From contig NC_022357.1 in the NCBI RefSeq assembly GCF_000297055.2, positions 1,995,501 to 2,059,500 on the forward strand: DNA of 64,000 bases, read 5' to 3'. The position numbers were made by a program, and so were the translations under genes. The notes beneath the pieces are model-generated. The model was not told the DNA's origin and ran no database searches. It saw only the letters and a list, made by a program, of their open reading frames with translations. The stretch comes from Sulfuricella denitrificans skB26. GTDB taxonomy: Bacteria > Pseudomonadota > Gammaproteobacteria > Burkholderiales > Sulfuricellaceae. Shown piece after piece: positions 1-8,482 of the stretch (the first letter of the stretch is position 1; each line of letters opens with the position of its first letter).

Positions 1-1
1 G

Positions 2-2629
2 ACCGAAAGCGATGCCGCCGCGCTCGACCGGCTTCATGCAACCCTGTTCATCCCCTGGGATACAGCGACGATGCAGGCCATCCTCGACGACTGCGCGATC
101 GACGATGAAACATCGCTGAAGAAAGCTCTGCGCATTTTGCGCAAGCAGGTGATGCTGCGCCTGATCGTGCGTGACCTCGCCGGACTGGCCGACCTGCGCG
201 AAGTCATGAGCACGGCCACTTTGCTGGCCGAAGTCACCACCCGCTTCGCCCTCTCCTGGCTCGACAACTGGCTGCGTAGCCAATACGGGCCTCCAGTCGG
301 GGAAGAAAGCGGCAGCGAGCAAGATCTGGTTGTGGTCGGCATGGGCAAGCTCGGCGGCGGCGAGCTCAACGTCTCATCGGACATCGACCTGATCTTTGCT
401 TACCCGGAAGAAGGCGAAACCACCGGACCGCGCAAAACCAGCAACCATGAATACTTCGCCCTGCTCGGCAAAAAGCTGATCGGTGCACTCAACGAAACCA
501 CCCAGGACGGCTTTGTCTTCCGCGTCGACATGCGGTTAAGGCCTTATGGCGATTCCGGGCCGTTGGTCGGCAGTTTTTCCATGCTGGAAAACTACTATCT
601 CACCCAGGGCAGGGAATGGGAGCGTTACGCCTGGATCAAGGGGCGACCTCTCACCGGCAGCCTGTACCAGGAACTGGCCGACATCCTGCGCCCGTTCGTG
701 TTTCGCAAATACCTCGATTTCGGCGCCTTTGCCTCGATGCGCGGCCTGCACACCCAGATCCGCCAGGAAGTGAACCGGCGCGACATGCAGGACAACATCA
801 AACTGGGACCGGGCGGCATACGCGAAATCGAGTTCATTGCCCAGGTGTTCCAGCTCATCCGCGGCGGCAAGGAAACCGACCTGCAGACCCGCTCCACCCT
901 GGTGGCTCTCGACCTGATCGAACAGCGCAATCTGCTGCCGGCACAGGCCGTGACCGAACTGCGCAACGCCTACTTCTTCCTGCGCAACCTGGAGCACCGC
1001 CTGCAATACCTGGAGGACGCCCAGACCCAGACCCTGCCCGGCAGCGATGCCGACCGGCAGATTATTTCCTCCGCGATGGGCTACGCCGATTGGCCCGAAT
1101 TCCTGAAAACACTCGACACCCATCGCAACAAGGTAGAGCGCCATTTCGAACAAGTTTTCGCTGCGCCGCAAAGCGCTCAAGGCAATCACTCCCTGGCAGC
1201 CTTGTGGCAGGGCGCACCGGCCGATGAGGACGCAATCGCACTTCTCGCCGAACAGGGCTACCATCACCCCGCCGAGACTTGGCAACGACTCAGTCGGATC
1301 CGTGAAGGCAGCCGCTACAACCAGCTGCCGACCGAGAGCCGCACCCGCTTCGACTCACTCCTGCCGCCGCTGATCCAGGTCGCCTGCAATTTCTCCAACC
1401 CCGATGAAACCCTGGAGCGCATTCTCCATCTGGTGGAGAACATCAGCCGACGCGGCACCTACCTCGCCCTGCTGGTGGAATACCCACAGACCCTCAACCA
1501 GGTGGCCAAGCTGTGTAGCGCCAGCCCCTGGGTATCGGGCTACCTCACCCAGCACCCGATTTTGCTGGATGAACTGCTCGACACCCGCGAGCTTTACGCC
1601 AGGTACGACCGGGAAAAACTACGGAATGAGCTGAAAGATCTGCTGCACGCGGCTGAAGGCGACACCGAGCGGCAGATGGACATCATGCGCCACTTCAAGC
1701 AGGCACAAACATTCCGCCTCGTGGCACAGGATCTGGCCGGGGCGCTGCCGCTGGAAATCCTGTCCGACCAGCTCTCCGATCTGGCCGACATGATCCTGGA
1801 CGAAACCTTGCGCCTCGCCTGGGCCGGACTACGTGTCAAACACCGCGACACACCGCGCTTCGCCATCATCGCCTACGGCAAACTGGGCGGCAAGGAACTG
1901 GGCTATGCCTCCGACCTGGACATCATTTTTCTTTACGACGACGACTCCCCGGACGCTGCCGAGAACTACGCCAAATTGGCACAACGCATCAACAGCTGGA
2001 TTTCCAGCATGACGCCAGCCGGCATCCTCTACGAAACCGATCTGAGGCTACGGCCCAACGGCGCCAGCGGCCTGCTGGTCAGCTCGGTCGTGGCATTCGA
2101 GGACTACCAGAAGAATCAGGCCTGGGTGTGGGAGCACCAGGCACTGACCCGCGCCCGCTTCTGCGCTGGCGACACCGATATCGGCGTGGCCTTCGAGCGC
2201 ATCCGCATCGAGGTGCTGCGGCAGGAACGCAATACCGCGACTCTGCGCGAGGAAGTACTCAAGATGCGGCAGAAAATGCTGGATGCACACCCTAACCCTA
2301 GCGGCCTGTTCGACATCAAACATGATCGCGGCGGCATCATCGACGTCGAGTTCATCGTGCAGTATCTGGTGCTGAATTTTTCCGGCCTCCATCCAGAATT
2401 GACGCGAGATGCCGGCAATCTCGCCCTGCTCCGGCTCGCCGGCGAACTCAAGCTGATCCCCCTGGACTTGGCAGAACAGGTGCGCGACACCTACCGCGAA
2501 TACCGCCTGCTCCAGCACCAGTTGCGGCTGCAGGGCGGCGCCCATGCCCGCATTGACCCGCTGCAGGCGGAAGAACACGCGGAAGCCGTCAAGCGGCTGT
2601 GGCAGGTAGTGCTGAGTCCTGAGTCCTGA
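2..2629 (+). CDS. glnE: Glutamine synthetase adenylyltransferase/deadenylyltransferase, 5' partial
   Basis: Bifunctional enzyme that adds AMP to, or removes it from, glutamine synthetase in response to PII, so it controls nitrogen assimilation in the cytoplasm. The frame is open from the left edge with no start, so the N-terminus is missing; about 875 residues remain. Both nucleotidyltransferase cores are visible: GKLGGGELNVSSDIDLIF near the start (deadenylylase half) and GKLGGKELGYASDLDIIF near nt 1875-1930 (adenylylase half), each with the metal-binding DxD. The last codons (VVLSPES) are written by a heptamer repeat, so the native tail was probably replaced. Identity is firm. Confidence 0.96.
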   Translation, partial: TESDAAALDRLHATLFIPWDTATMQAILDDCAIDDETSLKKALRILRKQVMLRLIVRDLAGLADLREVMSTATLLAEVTTRFALSWLDNWLRSQYGPPVGEESGSEQDLVVVGMGKLGGGELNVSSDIDLIFAYPEEGETTGPRKTSNHEYFALLGKKLIGALNETTQDGFVFRVDMRLRPYGDSGPLVGSFSMLENYYLTQGREWERYAWIKGRPLTGSLYQELADILRPFVFRKYLDFGAFASMRGLHTQIRQEVNRRDMQDNIKLGPGGIREIEFIAQVFQLIRGGKETDLQTRSTLVALDLIEQRNLLPAQAVTELRNAYFFLRNLEHRLQYLEDAQTQTLPGSDADRQIISSAMGYADWPEFLKTLDTHRNKVERHFEQVFAAPQSAQGNHSLAALWQGAPADEDAIALLAEQGYHHPAETWQRLSRIREGSRYNQLPTESRTRFDSLLPPLIQVACNFSNPDETLERILHLVENISRRGTYLALLVEYPQTLNQVAKLCSASPWVSGYLTQHPILLDELLDTRELYARYDREKLRNELKDLLHAAEGDTERQMDIMRHFKQAQTFRLVAQDLAGALPLEILSDQLSDLADMILDETLRLAWAGLRVKHRDTPRFAIIAYGKLGGKELGYASDLDIIFLYDDDSPDAAENYAKLAQRINSWISSMTPAGILYETDLRLRPNGASGLLVSSVVAFEDYQKNQAWVWEHQALTRARFCAGDTDIGVAFERIRIEVLRQERNTATLREEVLKMRQKMLDAHPNPSGLFDIKHDRGGIIDVEFIVQYLVLNFSGLHPELTRDAGNLALLRLAGELKLIPLDLAEQVRDTYREYRLLQHQLRLQGGAHARIDPLQAEEHAEAVKRLWQVVLSPES

Positions 2630-2738
2630 GTCCTGAGTGCAGAGTGCAGAGTGCAGAGCCCAAAGAATCATCGCGCAGCGATACTACGCACTCAGCACTT
2701 TCTACTCAGGACTCAGCACTGCTCTGCACTCAGGACTT
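2611..2738. repeat. Heptamer tandem repeats with inverted copies
   Basis: GAGTCCT occurs three times and GAGTGCA three times in tandem across the glnE stop codon (about 2614-2656). Inverted heptamers (CTCAGCA, CTCAGGA and similar) follow at about 2690-2738, so the transcript could fold into a long hairpin. The downstream arm ends in a short T run (ACTTTTTG), so it may also work as a terminator before ilvE. This resembles the short tandem intergenic repeats of many proteobacteria; the class assignment is inference. Confidence 0.7.
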
Positions 2739-2791
2739 TTTGCGCTACAATTAGCCGATTCCCGACAATTTTTTCGATTTGGAGCACAAGC

Positions 2792-3712
2792 ATGTCTATG
2801 TCCGACCGCGACGGCCTGATCTGGTACGACGGCAAGATGGTGGATTGGCGCGACGCCACCACCCACGTCCTCACCCACACCCTGCACTACGGCATGGGCG
2901 TGTTCGAAGGCGTGCGCGCCTACAAGACCGACAAGGGCACGGCGATCTTCCGTTTGAAGGAGCACACCGACCGGCTATTTGCCTCGGCGCACATCTTCTG
3001 CATGAAAATGCCTTTCGATAAAGCCACGCTGATGCAGGCCCAACTGGACGTGGTGCGCGGCAACAAACTCGAATCCGGCTACATCCGCCCAATCGTGTTT
3101 TACGGTTCTGAAGCCATGGGCATCGCGGCGACCACGCTCTCCACCCATATCGCCGTGGCCGCCTGGTCGTGGGGCACCTATCTCGGGGCGGAAGCTCTGG
3201 AGAAGGGCATCCGCGTAAAAACCTCGTCGTTTACCCGCCACCACGTCAACGTCAACATGTGCCGAGCCAAGTCGGTATCTACCTACACCAACTCCATCCT
3301 CGCGCATCAGGAAGCCGCGCAAGACGGCTACGATGAAGCTCTGCTGCTGGATGTAGACGGCTATGTAGCGGAAGGCGCAGGAGAAAACCTCTTCATCGTC
3401 AAGAACGGCAAACTGTTCACGCCCGATCTGACCTCCTGCCTGGAAGGCATCACCCGCGCCTCGATCATCGAGCTTGCCGGTGAACTGAACATCCCGGTAA
3501 TCGAAAAACGCATTACCCGCGACGAGGTGTATTGCGCCGACGAAGCCTTCTTCACCGGCACAGCGGCTGAAGTGACGCCAATCCGCGAACTGGACAACCG
3601 CACCATCGGCGAAGGCAAACGTGGCCCGATCACGACCCAATTGCAGACAATGTTTTTTGACTGCGTCACCGGCAAAGCAACCCACCATCAGGATTGGTTG
3701 ACCCTGGTTTAA
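2792..3712 (+). CDS. ilvE: Branched-chain amino acid aminotransferase
   Basis: PLP-dependent transaminase for the last step of valine, leucine and isoleucine synthesis (2-oxoacid plus glutamate). From the chosen start it has 306 residues, the usual length. ATG 2792 follows GGAG at 2781-2784. The frame is open further upstream, but that part is translated repeat DNA. Family signatures are HYGMGVFEGVRAY near residues 34-46, a candidate PLP lysine K160 in RAKSVSTY (equivalent to E. coli K159), and GYVAEGAGENLF. The zinc-finger gene begins 10 nt downstream, so the two are probably cotranscribed. Confidence 0.95.
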   Translation: MSMSDRDGLIWYDGKMVDWRDATTHVLTHTLHYGMGVFEGVRAYKTDKGTAIFRLKEHTDRLFASAHIFCMKMPFDKATLMQAQLDVVRGNKLESGYIRPIVFYGSEAMGIAATTLSTHIAVAAWSWGTYLGAEALEKGIRVKTSSFTRHHVNVNMCRAKSVSTYTNSILAHQEAAQDGYDEALLLDVDGYVAEGAGENLFIVKNGKLFTPDLTSCLEGITRASIIELAGELNIPVIEKRITRDEVYCADEAFFTGTAAEVTPIRELDNRTIGEGKRGPITTQLQTMFFDCVTGKATHHQDWLTLV

Positions 3713-3722
3713 GGAGAGATCG

Positions 3723-3920
3723 ATGCAACCCGAATTCAAGGCACGTTATTACGAAGTCACGGCGAAGGATTTGCCGCTGCACTGCCCGACACCGGCGATG
3801 CAGAGCTGGAGCAGCCACCCACGGGTATTCCTGCCGATAGAAAAGACCGGCGAAGCACTGTGCCCCTATTGCGGAACGCTGTACAAGCTCAAGGGCGAAC
3901 TGCCCAAGGGGCATCACTAA
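3723..3920 (+). CDS. Small zinc-finger (CHCC-type) protein
   Basis: A 65-residue protein with a C/H and CPYC arrangement (LPLHCPTP, then a His in SSHPRVFLP, then ALCPYCGTLYKL). This matches the zf-CHCC domain related to the mitochondrial complex I accessory subunit NDUFS6. In betaproteobacteria such genes commonly sit between ilvE and waaF, as here. GGAGAG lies just before the ATG. The bacterial role is not established; zinc binding is inferred from the four ligands. Confidence 0.82.
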   Translation: MQPEFKARYYEVTAKDLPLHCPTPAMQSWSSHPRVFLPIEKTGEALCPYCGTLYKLKGELPKGHH

Positions 3921-3930
3921 AAACTGATTT

Positions 3931-4045
3931 ACCGCAGAGGACGCGGAGGGCGCAGAGGAAAACCTTAAGATCCTGCCCTGGCGTTTGTTGCGGTGAATTG
4001 CATTGCGCTTTTGATTTACTCCGCGTCCTCTGCGTCCTCTGCGGT
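3931..4045. repeat. Inverted repeat, CCGCAGAGGACGC family
   Basis: The left arm at 3931-3958 (ACCGCAGAGGACGCGGAGG and onward) is nearly complementary to the right arm at 4020-4045 (CCGCGTCCTCTGCGTCCTC and onward), with about 60 nt between. It fills the gap between the zinc-finger gene and waaF, and its right arm ends about 10 nt before the waaF ATG. It looks like a dispersed intergenic repeat; function unknown. Confidence 0.7.
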
Positions 4046-4055
4046 GAAAAGATTC

Positions 4056-5099
4056 ATGCTTAAAATTCTCATCATCGCCCCGTCCTGGGTCGGCGACGCC
4101 GTAATGGCGCAACCCCTGTTACGACGCCTGCGGGAACGCTATCCCGATGCCGTGATTGACGCCTTCGCGCCGGCCTGGGTAGCCCCAGTACTGGAACGCA
4201 TGCCGGAAATCCGGCGCGTCGCCATCAATCCGCTGGCCCATGGCGAGTTAAGCCTCAAGCTGCGCTGGAAGTTGGGGCGCGCGTTGAGGCAGGATCACTA
4301 TGATCACGCCATCATCCTGCCCAATTCGCTGAAATCGGCACTAATTCCTTTCTTTGCGGGCATTACACTGCGCACCGGTTTCAAAGGCGAAATGCGCTTT
4401 GGCCTGATCAATGACATGCGGCATCTGGACAAACAGGCTCTCCCCCTGATGGTGGAGCGTTTCGCCGCCCTGGCCGAATACCCCGGCATGCCGCTACACC
4501 ACCCGGTGACGAATCCGCGCCTGACAGCGAACAAAGAGCAGACACAAACCACGCTTGCCAAACTGGGCCTGACCCCGAAAAAAACGGTGGTCGCTTTCTG
4601 CGTCGGTGCCGAATACGGTCCGGCCAAGCGCTGGCCGGCTCGGCATTTCACCGAACTGGCGGGCATGCTGGCAAATGAAGGCCATGAAATCTGGCTATTG
4701 GGCTCGCACAAGGATACGGAAATCGGCGCCGAAATCGAAAGTTCAAGCAGCGGGGCCGCCCGCAACCTGTGCGGCCAAACCAACCTCGCCCAAGCCATCG
4801 ACCTGCTTGCCGCTGCGAACCTCGCCGTGGTCAACGATTCCGGCCTGATGCACATTGCCGCCGCACTCGACAAACCGATGATCGCCTTGTTCGGCTCGTC
4901 CAGCCCCGGCTTTACCCCGCCGATGTCGGACCAGGCCCGGATCATCAGCCTGAACCTGCCCTGCAGTCCCTGCTTCAAAAGGGAGTGTCCGCTTGGCCAT
5001 TTCGATTGCATGATCAAGCTTTCTCCGAAACAGGTTTTCGAGGAAGCCACCGCAATGCTCCTGCATGCCGGCCCACAAGATAAAAACCTGGCCAAATGA
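4056..5099 (+). CDS. waaF: ADP-heptose:LPS heptosyltransferase II
   Basis: GT9 glycosyltransferase that transfers the second heptose from ADP-heptose to the LPS inner core at the inner face of the cytoplasmic membrane. The 347 residues start MLKILIIAPSWVGDAVMAQP, the WaaF N-terminal signature. Further motifs are FCVGAEYGPAKRWP, VNDSGLMHIAAALDKP (nucleotide-sugar site) and a Cys-containing CSPCFKRECPLGHFDC region typical of WaaF. ATG 4056 is chosen because the upstream frame is translated repeat. No good Shine-Dalgarno is visible. It implies a Gram-negative host with heptose-containing LPS. Confidence 0.93.
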   Translation: MLKILIIAPSWVGDAVMAQPLLRRLRERYPDAVIDAFAPAWVAPVLERMPEIRRVAINPLAHGELSLKLRWKLGRALRQDHYDHAIILPNSLKSALIPFFAGITLRTGFKGEMRFGLINDMRHLDKQALPLMVERFAALAEYPGMPLHHPVTNPRLTANKEQTQTTLAKLGLTPKKTVVAFCVGAEYGPAKRWPARHFTELAGMLANEGHEIWLLGSHKDTEIGAEIESSSSGAARNLCGQTNLAQAIDLLAAANLAVVNDSGLMHIAAALDKPMIALFGSSSPGFTPPMSDQARIISLNLPCSPCFKRECPLGHFDCMIKLSPKQVFEEATAMLLHAGPQDKNLAK

Positions 5100-5157
5100 G
5101 AATTGACAAGCGCAGCAGCTTTCACCACGATATGCACTTAACCGGTTTGGAATCGTA

Positions 5158-6006
5158 ATGGCAACAGGAATACCCAAAGGATTTGAATTCATCGAAAGCC
5201 TGGCAAAGGAGCTTTCCTCCAAAAACCTGGTTTTCCCGACTTCACTCAATATCACGATGCGCATTCGCTCTGCGCTGAATGACCCCAACTCGTCTACCGA
5301 CAAAGTCGCTCACATCGTCGGGACTGAGCCGGTGCTTTCCGCACATCTGTTGCAACTTGCCAATTCGGTGGCGATGAAGGCCGGCGGCAAACCGATCGTC
5401 GACCTGCGCACGGCGATCACCCGGATAGGCTATGCAATGGTACGCAACGTCGCCATCTCGGTCGGAATGCGCCAGCTATCCCAGGCCTCACCGCAGGGCG
5501 TCATGCAGTCGTGGGTGGAAAAATTATGGAAGCACAGCATCCTGGTCGCATCCATCTCCTACATATTGGCAAAAAAACGGGCGCGAATTAACCCGGACGA
5601 AGCGATGCTGGCAGGGCTGCTGCATGATATCGGCGAGTTTTACATTCTGACCCGGGTGAAAGACTTCCCGGATCTCTTTGCCGACGAGGCGGCCATCAAG
5701 GAAATCATCCGTCTCTGGCACTCCGAAGTGGGGCGTGCAATCCTGGAAAGCTGGGAAATTCCCGAGGAAATTGCCACCGCGGTCCAGGATCATGAAACAT
5801 TCGATCGCATCCACGCCACGCCGGCCGACCTGACTGACGTAATCATGGTCGCCAACATCCTTAGCGGCGAGGGGATGCCGGAAAACATCGACTGGGAAAA
5901 AGCGCCGCAGGCCTTCGGCCATCTGAGGCTGGACTCGGAAACCTGCAATACAGTGCTGATGGAATCCGAAGACGAAATGAAACAGATAGCCTTGGCCCTG
6001 GGCTGA
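5158..6006 (+). CDS. HDOD-domain protein (copy 1)
   Basis: A 282-residue stand-alone HDOD protein. HDOD is an HD-superfamily domain of signalling proteins, usually without proven hydrolase activity. Visible are the helical N-terminal block with TEPVLSAHLLQLANS (about residues 58-72) and the HD-like LAGLLHDIGEFYIL (about 156-169). No receiver, GGDEF or EAL domain is attached. It is followed 98 nt later by a clear paralog (6105-6965) of the same architecture. Partner and signal are unknown. Confidence 0.85.
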   Translation: MATGIPKGFEFIESLAKELSSKNLVFPTSLNITMRIRSALNDPNSSTDKVAHIVGTEPVLSAHLLQLANSVAMKAGGKPIVDLRTAITRIGYAMVRNVAISVGMRQLSQASPQGVMQSWVEKLWKHSILVASISYILAKKRARINPDEAMLAGLLHDIGEFYILTRVKDFPDLFADEAAIKEIIRLWHSEVGRAILESWEIPEEIATAVQDHETFDRIHATPADLTDVIMVANILSGEGMPENIDWEKAPQAFGHLRLDSETCNTVLMESEDEMKQIALALG

Positions 6007-6104
6007 CCAGCCCTATCTACATAGGCAGTGGGGAAACGCGGCTTTTCTTCCGGACTAGTGTTGAATTTAGGATCCGCGACAATACTGTCAATCTGGAGAG
6101 CTCA

Positions 6105-6965
6105 ATGAGCACCGTACAAGCGAATATGGCCGATTTTATCGATGCCCTCGACAGGGATATATCGGCGAAGAACCTGATTTTTCCAAGCTTTCCAGACATC
6201 ACCATGCGGATTCGATCCGCGCTGAACAACCCCAATATTTCCGCCAGCAAAGTCGCCAAAATCGTCGGAGCAGAACCGGTTCTGTCAGCACAGCTATTAC
6301 GCCTGGCAAACAGTGCTGCCTTATGCGCCGGCGGCAGACCGGTTGACGACCTGCCCACGGCGATCAAACGTCTGGGCTATGCCCTGGTTCGCAACGCCGC
6401 GATTGCACTAGGGATACGTCAACTGGCCCAGGACACCCACCAAAGCATGATGCGTGCTCCCCTGGAAATATTGTGGCGACACAGTATCCAGGTTGCTGCG
6501 ATCAGCTACGTGCTGGCGAAAAGACTGACCCGCATCAACCCCGACACAGCGATGCTGGCGGGTCTGCTGCACGATATCGGCATGTTCTACATTCTGGCCC
6601 GCGCAAAGAAATACCCGGATCTGTTTACCGATGAGGCGATATTAAGAAACATCCCGCATCAAACGCATGCACAAATCAGTCCGGCTATTCTGGAAAGCTG
6701 GGACGTCCCGGAGGACATCATTGCTGCCGCAAGAGATCACGCCACATTTGACCGGATCCATTACGCACCGGCAGACCTGACCGATGTGGTAATAGTCGCC
6801 AACATCCTTGCCAAACGAGGCTGCCCCGGGGCTGTTGGAAGTACTGAATGCCCCGCGCCGCTCCCCTCATCCTTCGGCCGGCTTAACCTGGATGCGACAA
6901 CCTGCGCCGCTGTAATTCTCAGGTCCGAAGAGGAAATTGCGCTGATATCCCAAGCATTCTGCTGA
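6105..6965 (+). CDS. HDOD-domain protein (copy 2)
   Basis: A 286-residue paralog of the preceding gene: both share SAKNLxFPxxxxITMRIRSAL, the AEPVLSAQLLRLANS-type block and LAGLLHDIGMFYIL. GGAGAG lies upstream of ATG 6105. Divergence along the whole length, plus an insertion rich in Gly, Pro and Cys near residue 240, shows the duplication is not recent. The two genes have the same orientation and may be cotranscribed. The likely role is signalling, by family only. Confidence 0.85.
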   Translation: MSTVQANMADFIDALDRDISAKNLIFPSFPDITMRIRSALNNPNISASKVAKIVGAEPVLSAQLLRLANSAALCAGGRPVDDLPTAIKRLGYALVRNAAIALGIRQLAQDTHQSMMRAPLEILWRHSIQVAAISYVLAKRLTRINPDTAMLAGLLHDIGMFYILARAKKYPDLFTDEAILRNIPHQTHAQISPAILESWDVPEDIIAAARDHATFDRIHYAPADLTDVVIVANILAKRGCPGAVGSTECPAPLPSSFGRLNLDATTCAAVILRSEEEIALISQAFC

Positions 6966-6979
6966 ATTATCGAGCCCGG

Positions 6980-7010
6980 CCTTTTCCCCGGTTATAACGT
7001 CCGGGAAAAG
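6980..7010. terminator. Bidirectional terminator between HDOD copy 2 and hemN
   Basis: Stem CTTTTCCCCGG (6981-6991) pairs with CCGGGAAAAG (7001-7010) around a 9-nt loop that contains the hemN stop codon. Its location between convergent genes and the A/T ends of the arms suit termination in both directions. Confidence 0.65.
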
Positions 7011-8362
7011 CGCGGCTTATCCGCTGATTGCTGCTTGAGATACGCATCGAAGGGCATCGCGATGTTGCGCAGAAAAAATCGCCCGACCTGGGTTACCACC
7101 ACCTTTTCAGGCGATAGTGCAACCAGTCCGTCGACTTCCATTTCCTTCAATTCCACCAACGCATCGGCAAAGTATTTGTCGAAATCGATTCCCCATGCAC
7201 GCCCGAATGATGCCTTGTCGAGCTCAAGGTCACACATGATGCGTGTAATGGCATCGCGCCGCAGCTTGTCCTCATTCGTGACGCGCAGGCCGCGCTCTGT
7301 CGGCAACCGCCCCTCACCCACCAGTCGATAGTAGTCGGATAGCTTTTTCACATTCTGCACGAACACATCCTCGGTCTGGCTGATCGAAGAAGCGCCGAAA
7401 GCGTAAATATCGCAGTTCTTGTGAGTGGTGTAGCCCTGGAAGTTGCGGTACAGGGTCTTGCTCTGCTGCGCCTTGACGATCTCGTCGTCGGGCTTTGCAA
7501 AATGGTCCATACCAATGTAGACGTAGCCTGCCGCGCCAAGTTTGTCCAGAATCAGCTGCTGCAGTTCCAGGCGTGTAGCGAGGCTGGGCAGATCGGCTTC
7601 AACAATCAGTTTCTGGTTTTTTTTCATCCACGGCACGTGGGCATAATTGAACACTGCCAGCCGGTCCGGCCCCATGTCGATAATCTTGTCCAGCATTTCG
7701 CGATAGGTTTCCACGGTCTGATGCGGCAGGCCCACCATCAGGTCCATGTTGATGCTGTCAAAACCTTCTTCACGCATCCAGCCATAAACCTGCCGGATCA
7801 GGCTTTCCGGTTGCACCCGGTTAACCGCCTTCTGCACGGTGTCGTTCAAATCCTGCACACCCAGGCTGATGCGGTTGAAGCCGGCATCTTTCAGGGCTTT
7901 TACATGCTCGCGGGAAAGTTCGCGCGGATCGACCTCGCAGCCTTTTTCCGCATCAGCAGCGATGGCAAAACGGCTGGCGATATGGGCAAACAAGCGGCGG
8001 ATATCGTCGGGGGCCAAATAGGTCGGCGTGCCACCGCCCCAGTGCAACTGGCGCGCCACCCGGCCGGGATTGGTCAGTGCAGCCACCTGGTCAATTTCCT
8101 TGAACAGGTAATCCAGATATTCGGTAGCACGATTGTAGTTCCTCGTCGCCACCATGTTGCAGCCGCAGTAGTAGCACAGCGTGTCGCAGAATGGGATGTG
8201 CACATACAGCGACAGGTCGCGCCCCTTGTCCTGGGTCTGTTTGATTTCTTCCAGCCACTCCTTCTCGCCGAAGGCATCGGTAAAATAGGGTGCGGTCGGG
8301 TAAGAAGTGTAGCGTGGACCGGCCTTGCTGTATTTTTCGAGTAAAGAAGCGGCGAGTTGCAT
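6992..8362 (-). CDS. hemN: Oxygen-independent coproporphyrinogen III oxidase
   Basis: Radical SAM enzyme that decarboxylates coproporphyrinogen III to protoporphyrinogen IX without oxygen, in haem synthesis. The 456 residues match the family length. The 4Fe-4S/SAM motif HIPFCDTLCYYCGC carries C59, C63, C66 and C68, the true HemN spacing including the extra Cys that separates HemN from HemW. HWGGGTPTYL follows. It is divergent from the phosphomutase gene. I saw no FNR/ANR box in the intergenic region. It supports an anaerobic or microaerobic lifestyle. Confidence 0.95.
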   Translation of the reverse strand: MQLAASLLEKYSKAGPRYTSYPTAPYFTDAFGEKEWLEEIKQTQDKGRDLSLYVHIPFCDTLCYYCGCNMVATRNYNRATEYLDYLFKEIDQVAALTNPGRVARQLHWGGGTPTYLAPDDIRRLFAHIASRFAIAADAEKGCEVDPRELSREHVKALKDAGFNRISLGVQDLNDTVQKAVNRVQPESLIRQVYGWMREEGFDSINMDLMVGLPHQTVETYREMLDKIIDMGPDRLAVFNYAHVPWMKKNQKLIVEADLPSLATRLELQQLILDKLGAAGYVYIGMDHFAKPDDEIVKAQQSKTLYRNFQGYTTHKNCDIYAFGASSISQTEDVFVQNVKKLSDYYRLVGEGRLPTERGLRVTNEDKLRRDAITRIMCDLELDKASFGRAWGIDFDKYFADALVELKEMEVDGLVALSPEKVVVTQVGRFFLRNIAMPFDAYLKQQSADKPRFSRTL

Positions 8363-8482
8363 GGTGACGTGCTTTTCAGAATAGGTGAGGCGCTGATTAT
8401 ACTCCGGCTTGAAAGCGGGTGGAAAAAACGGCCGAAAACCGCGATAATCAAGGCAAGATCAAACAAAAAGAAAGTGCGCTAC

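Noticed and set aside
536-1285. Long minus-strand open frame inside glnE
   Set aside because: It is antisense to a clear glnE region with both catalytic motifs; such frames arise from GC-rich codon use.
8363-8482. FNR/ANR box before hemN
   Set aside because: I looked for TTGAT-N4-ATCAA; only partial matches (TTGATTATCG) occur, so no site is called.
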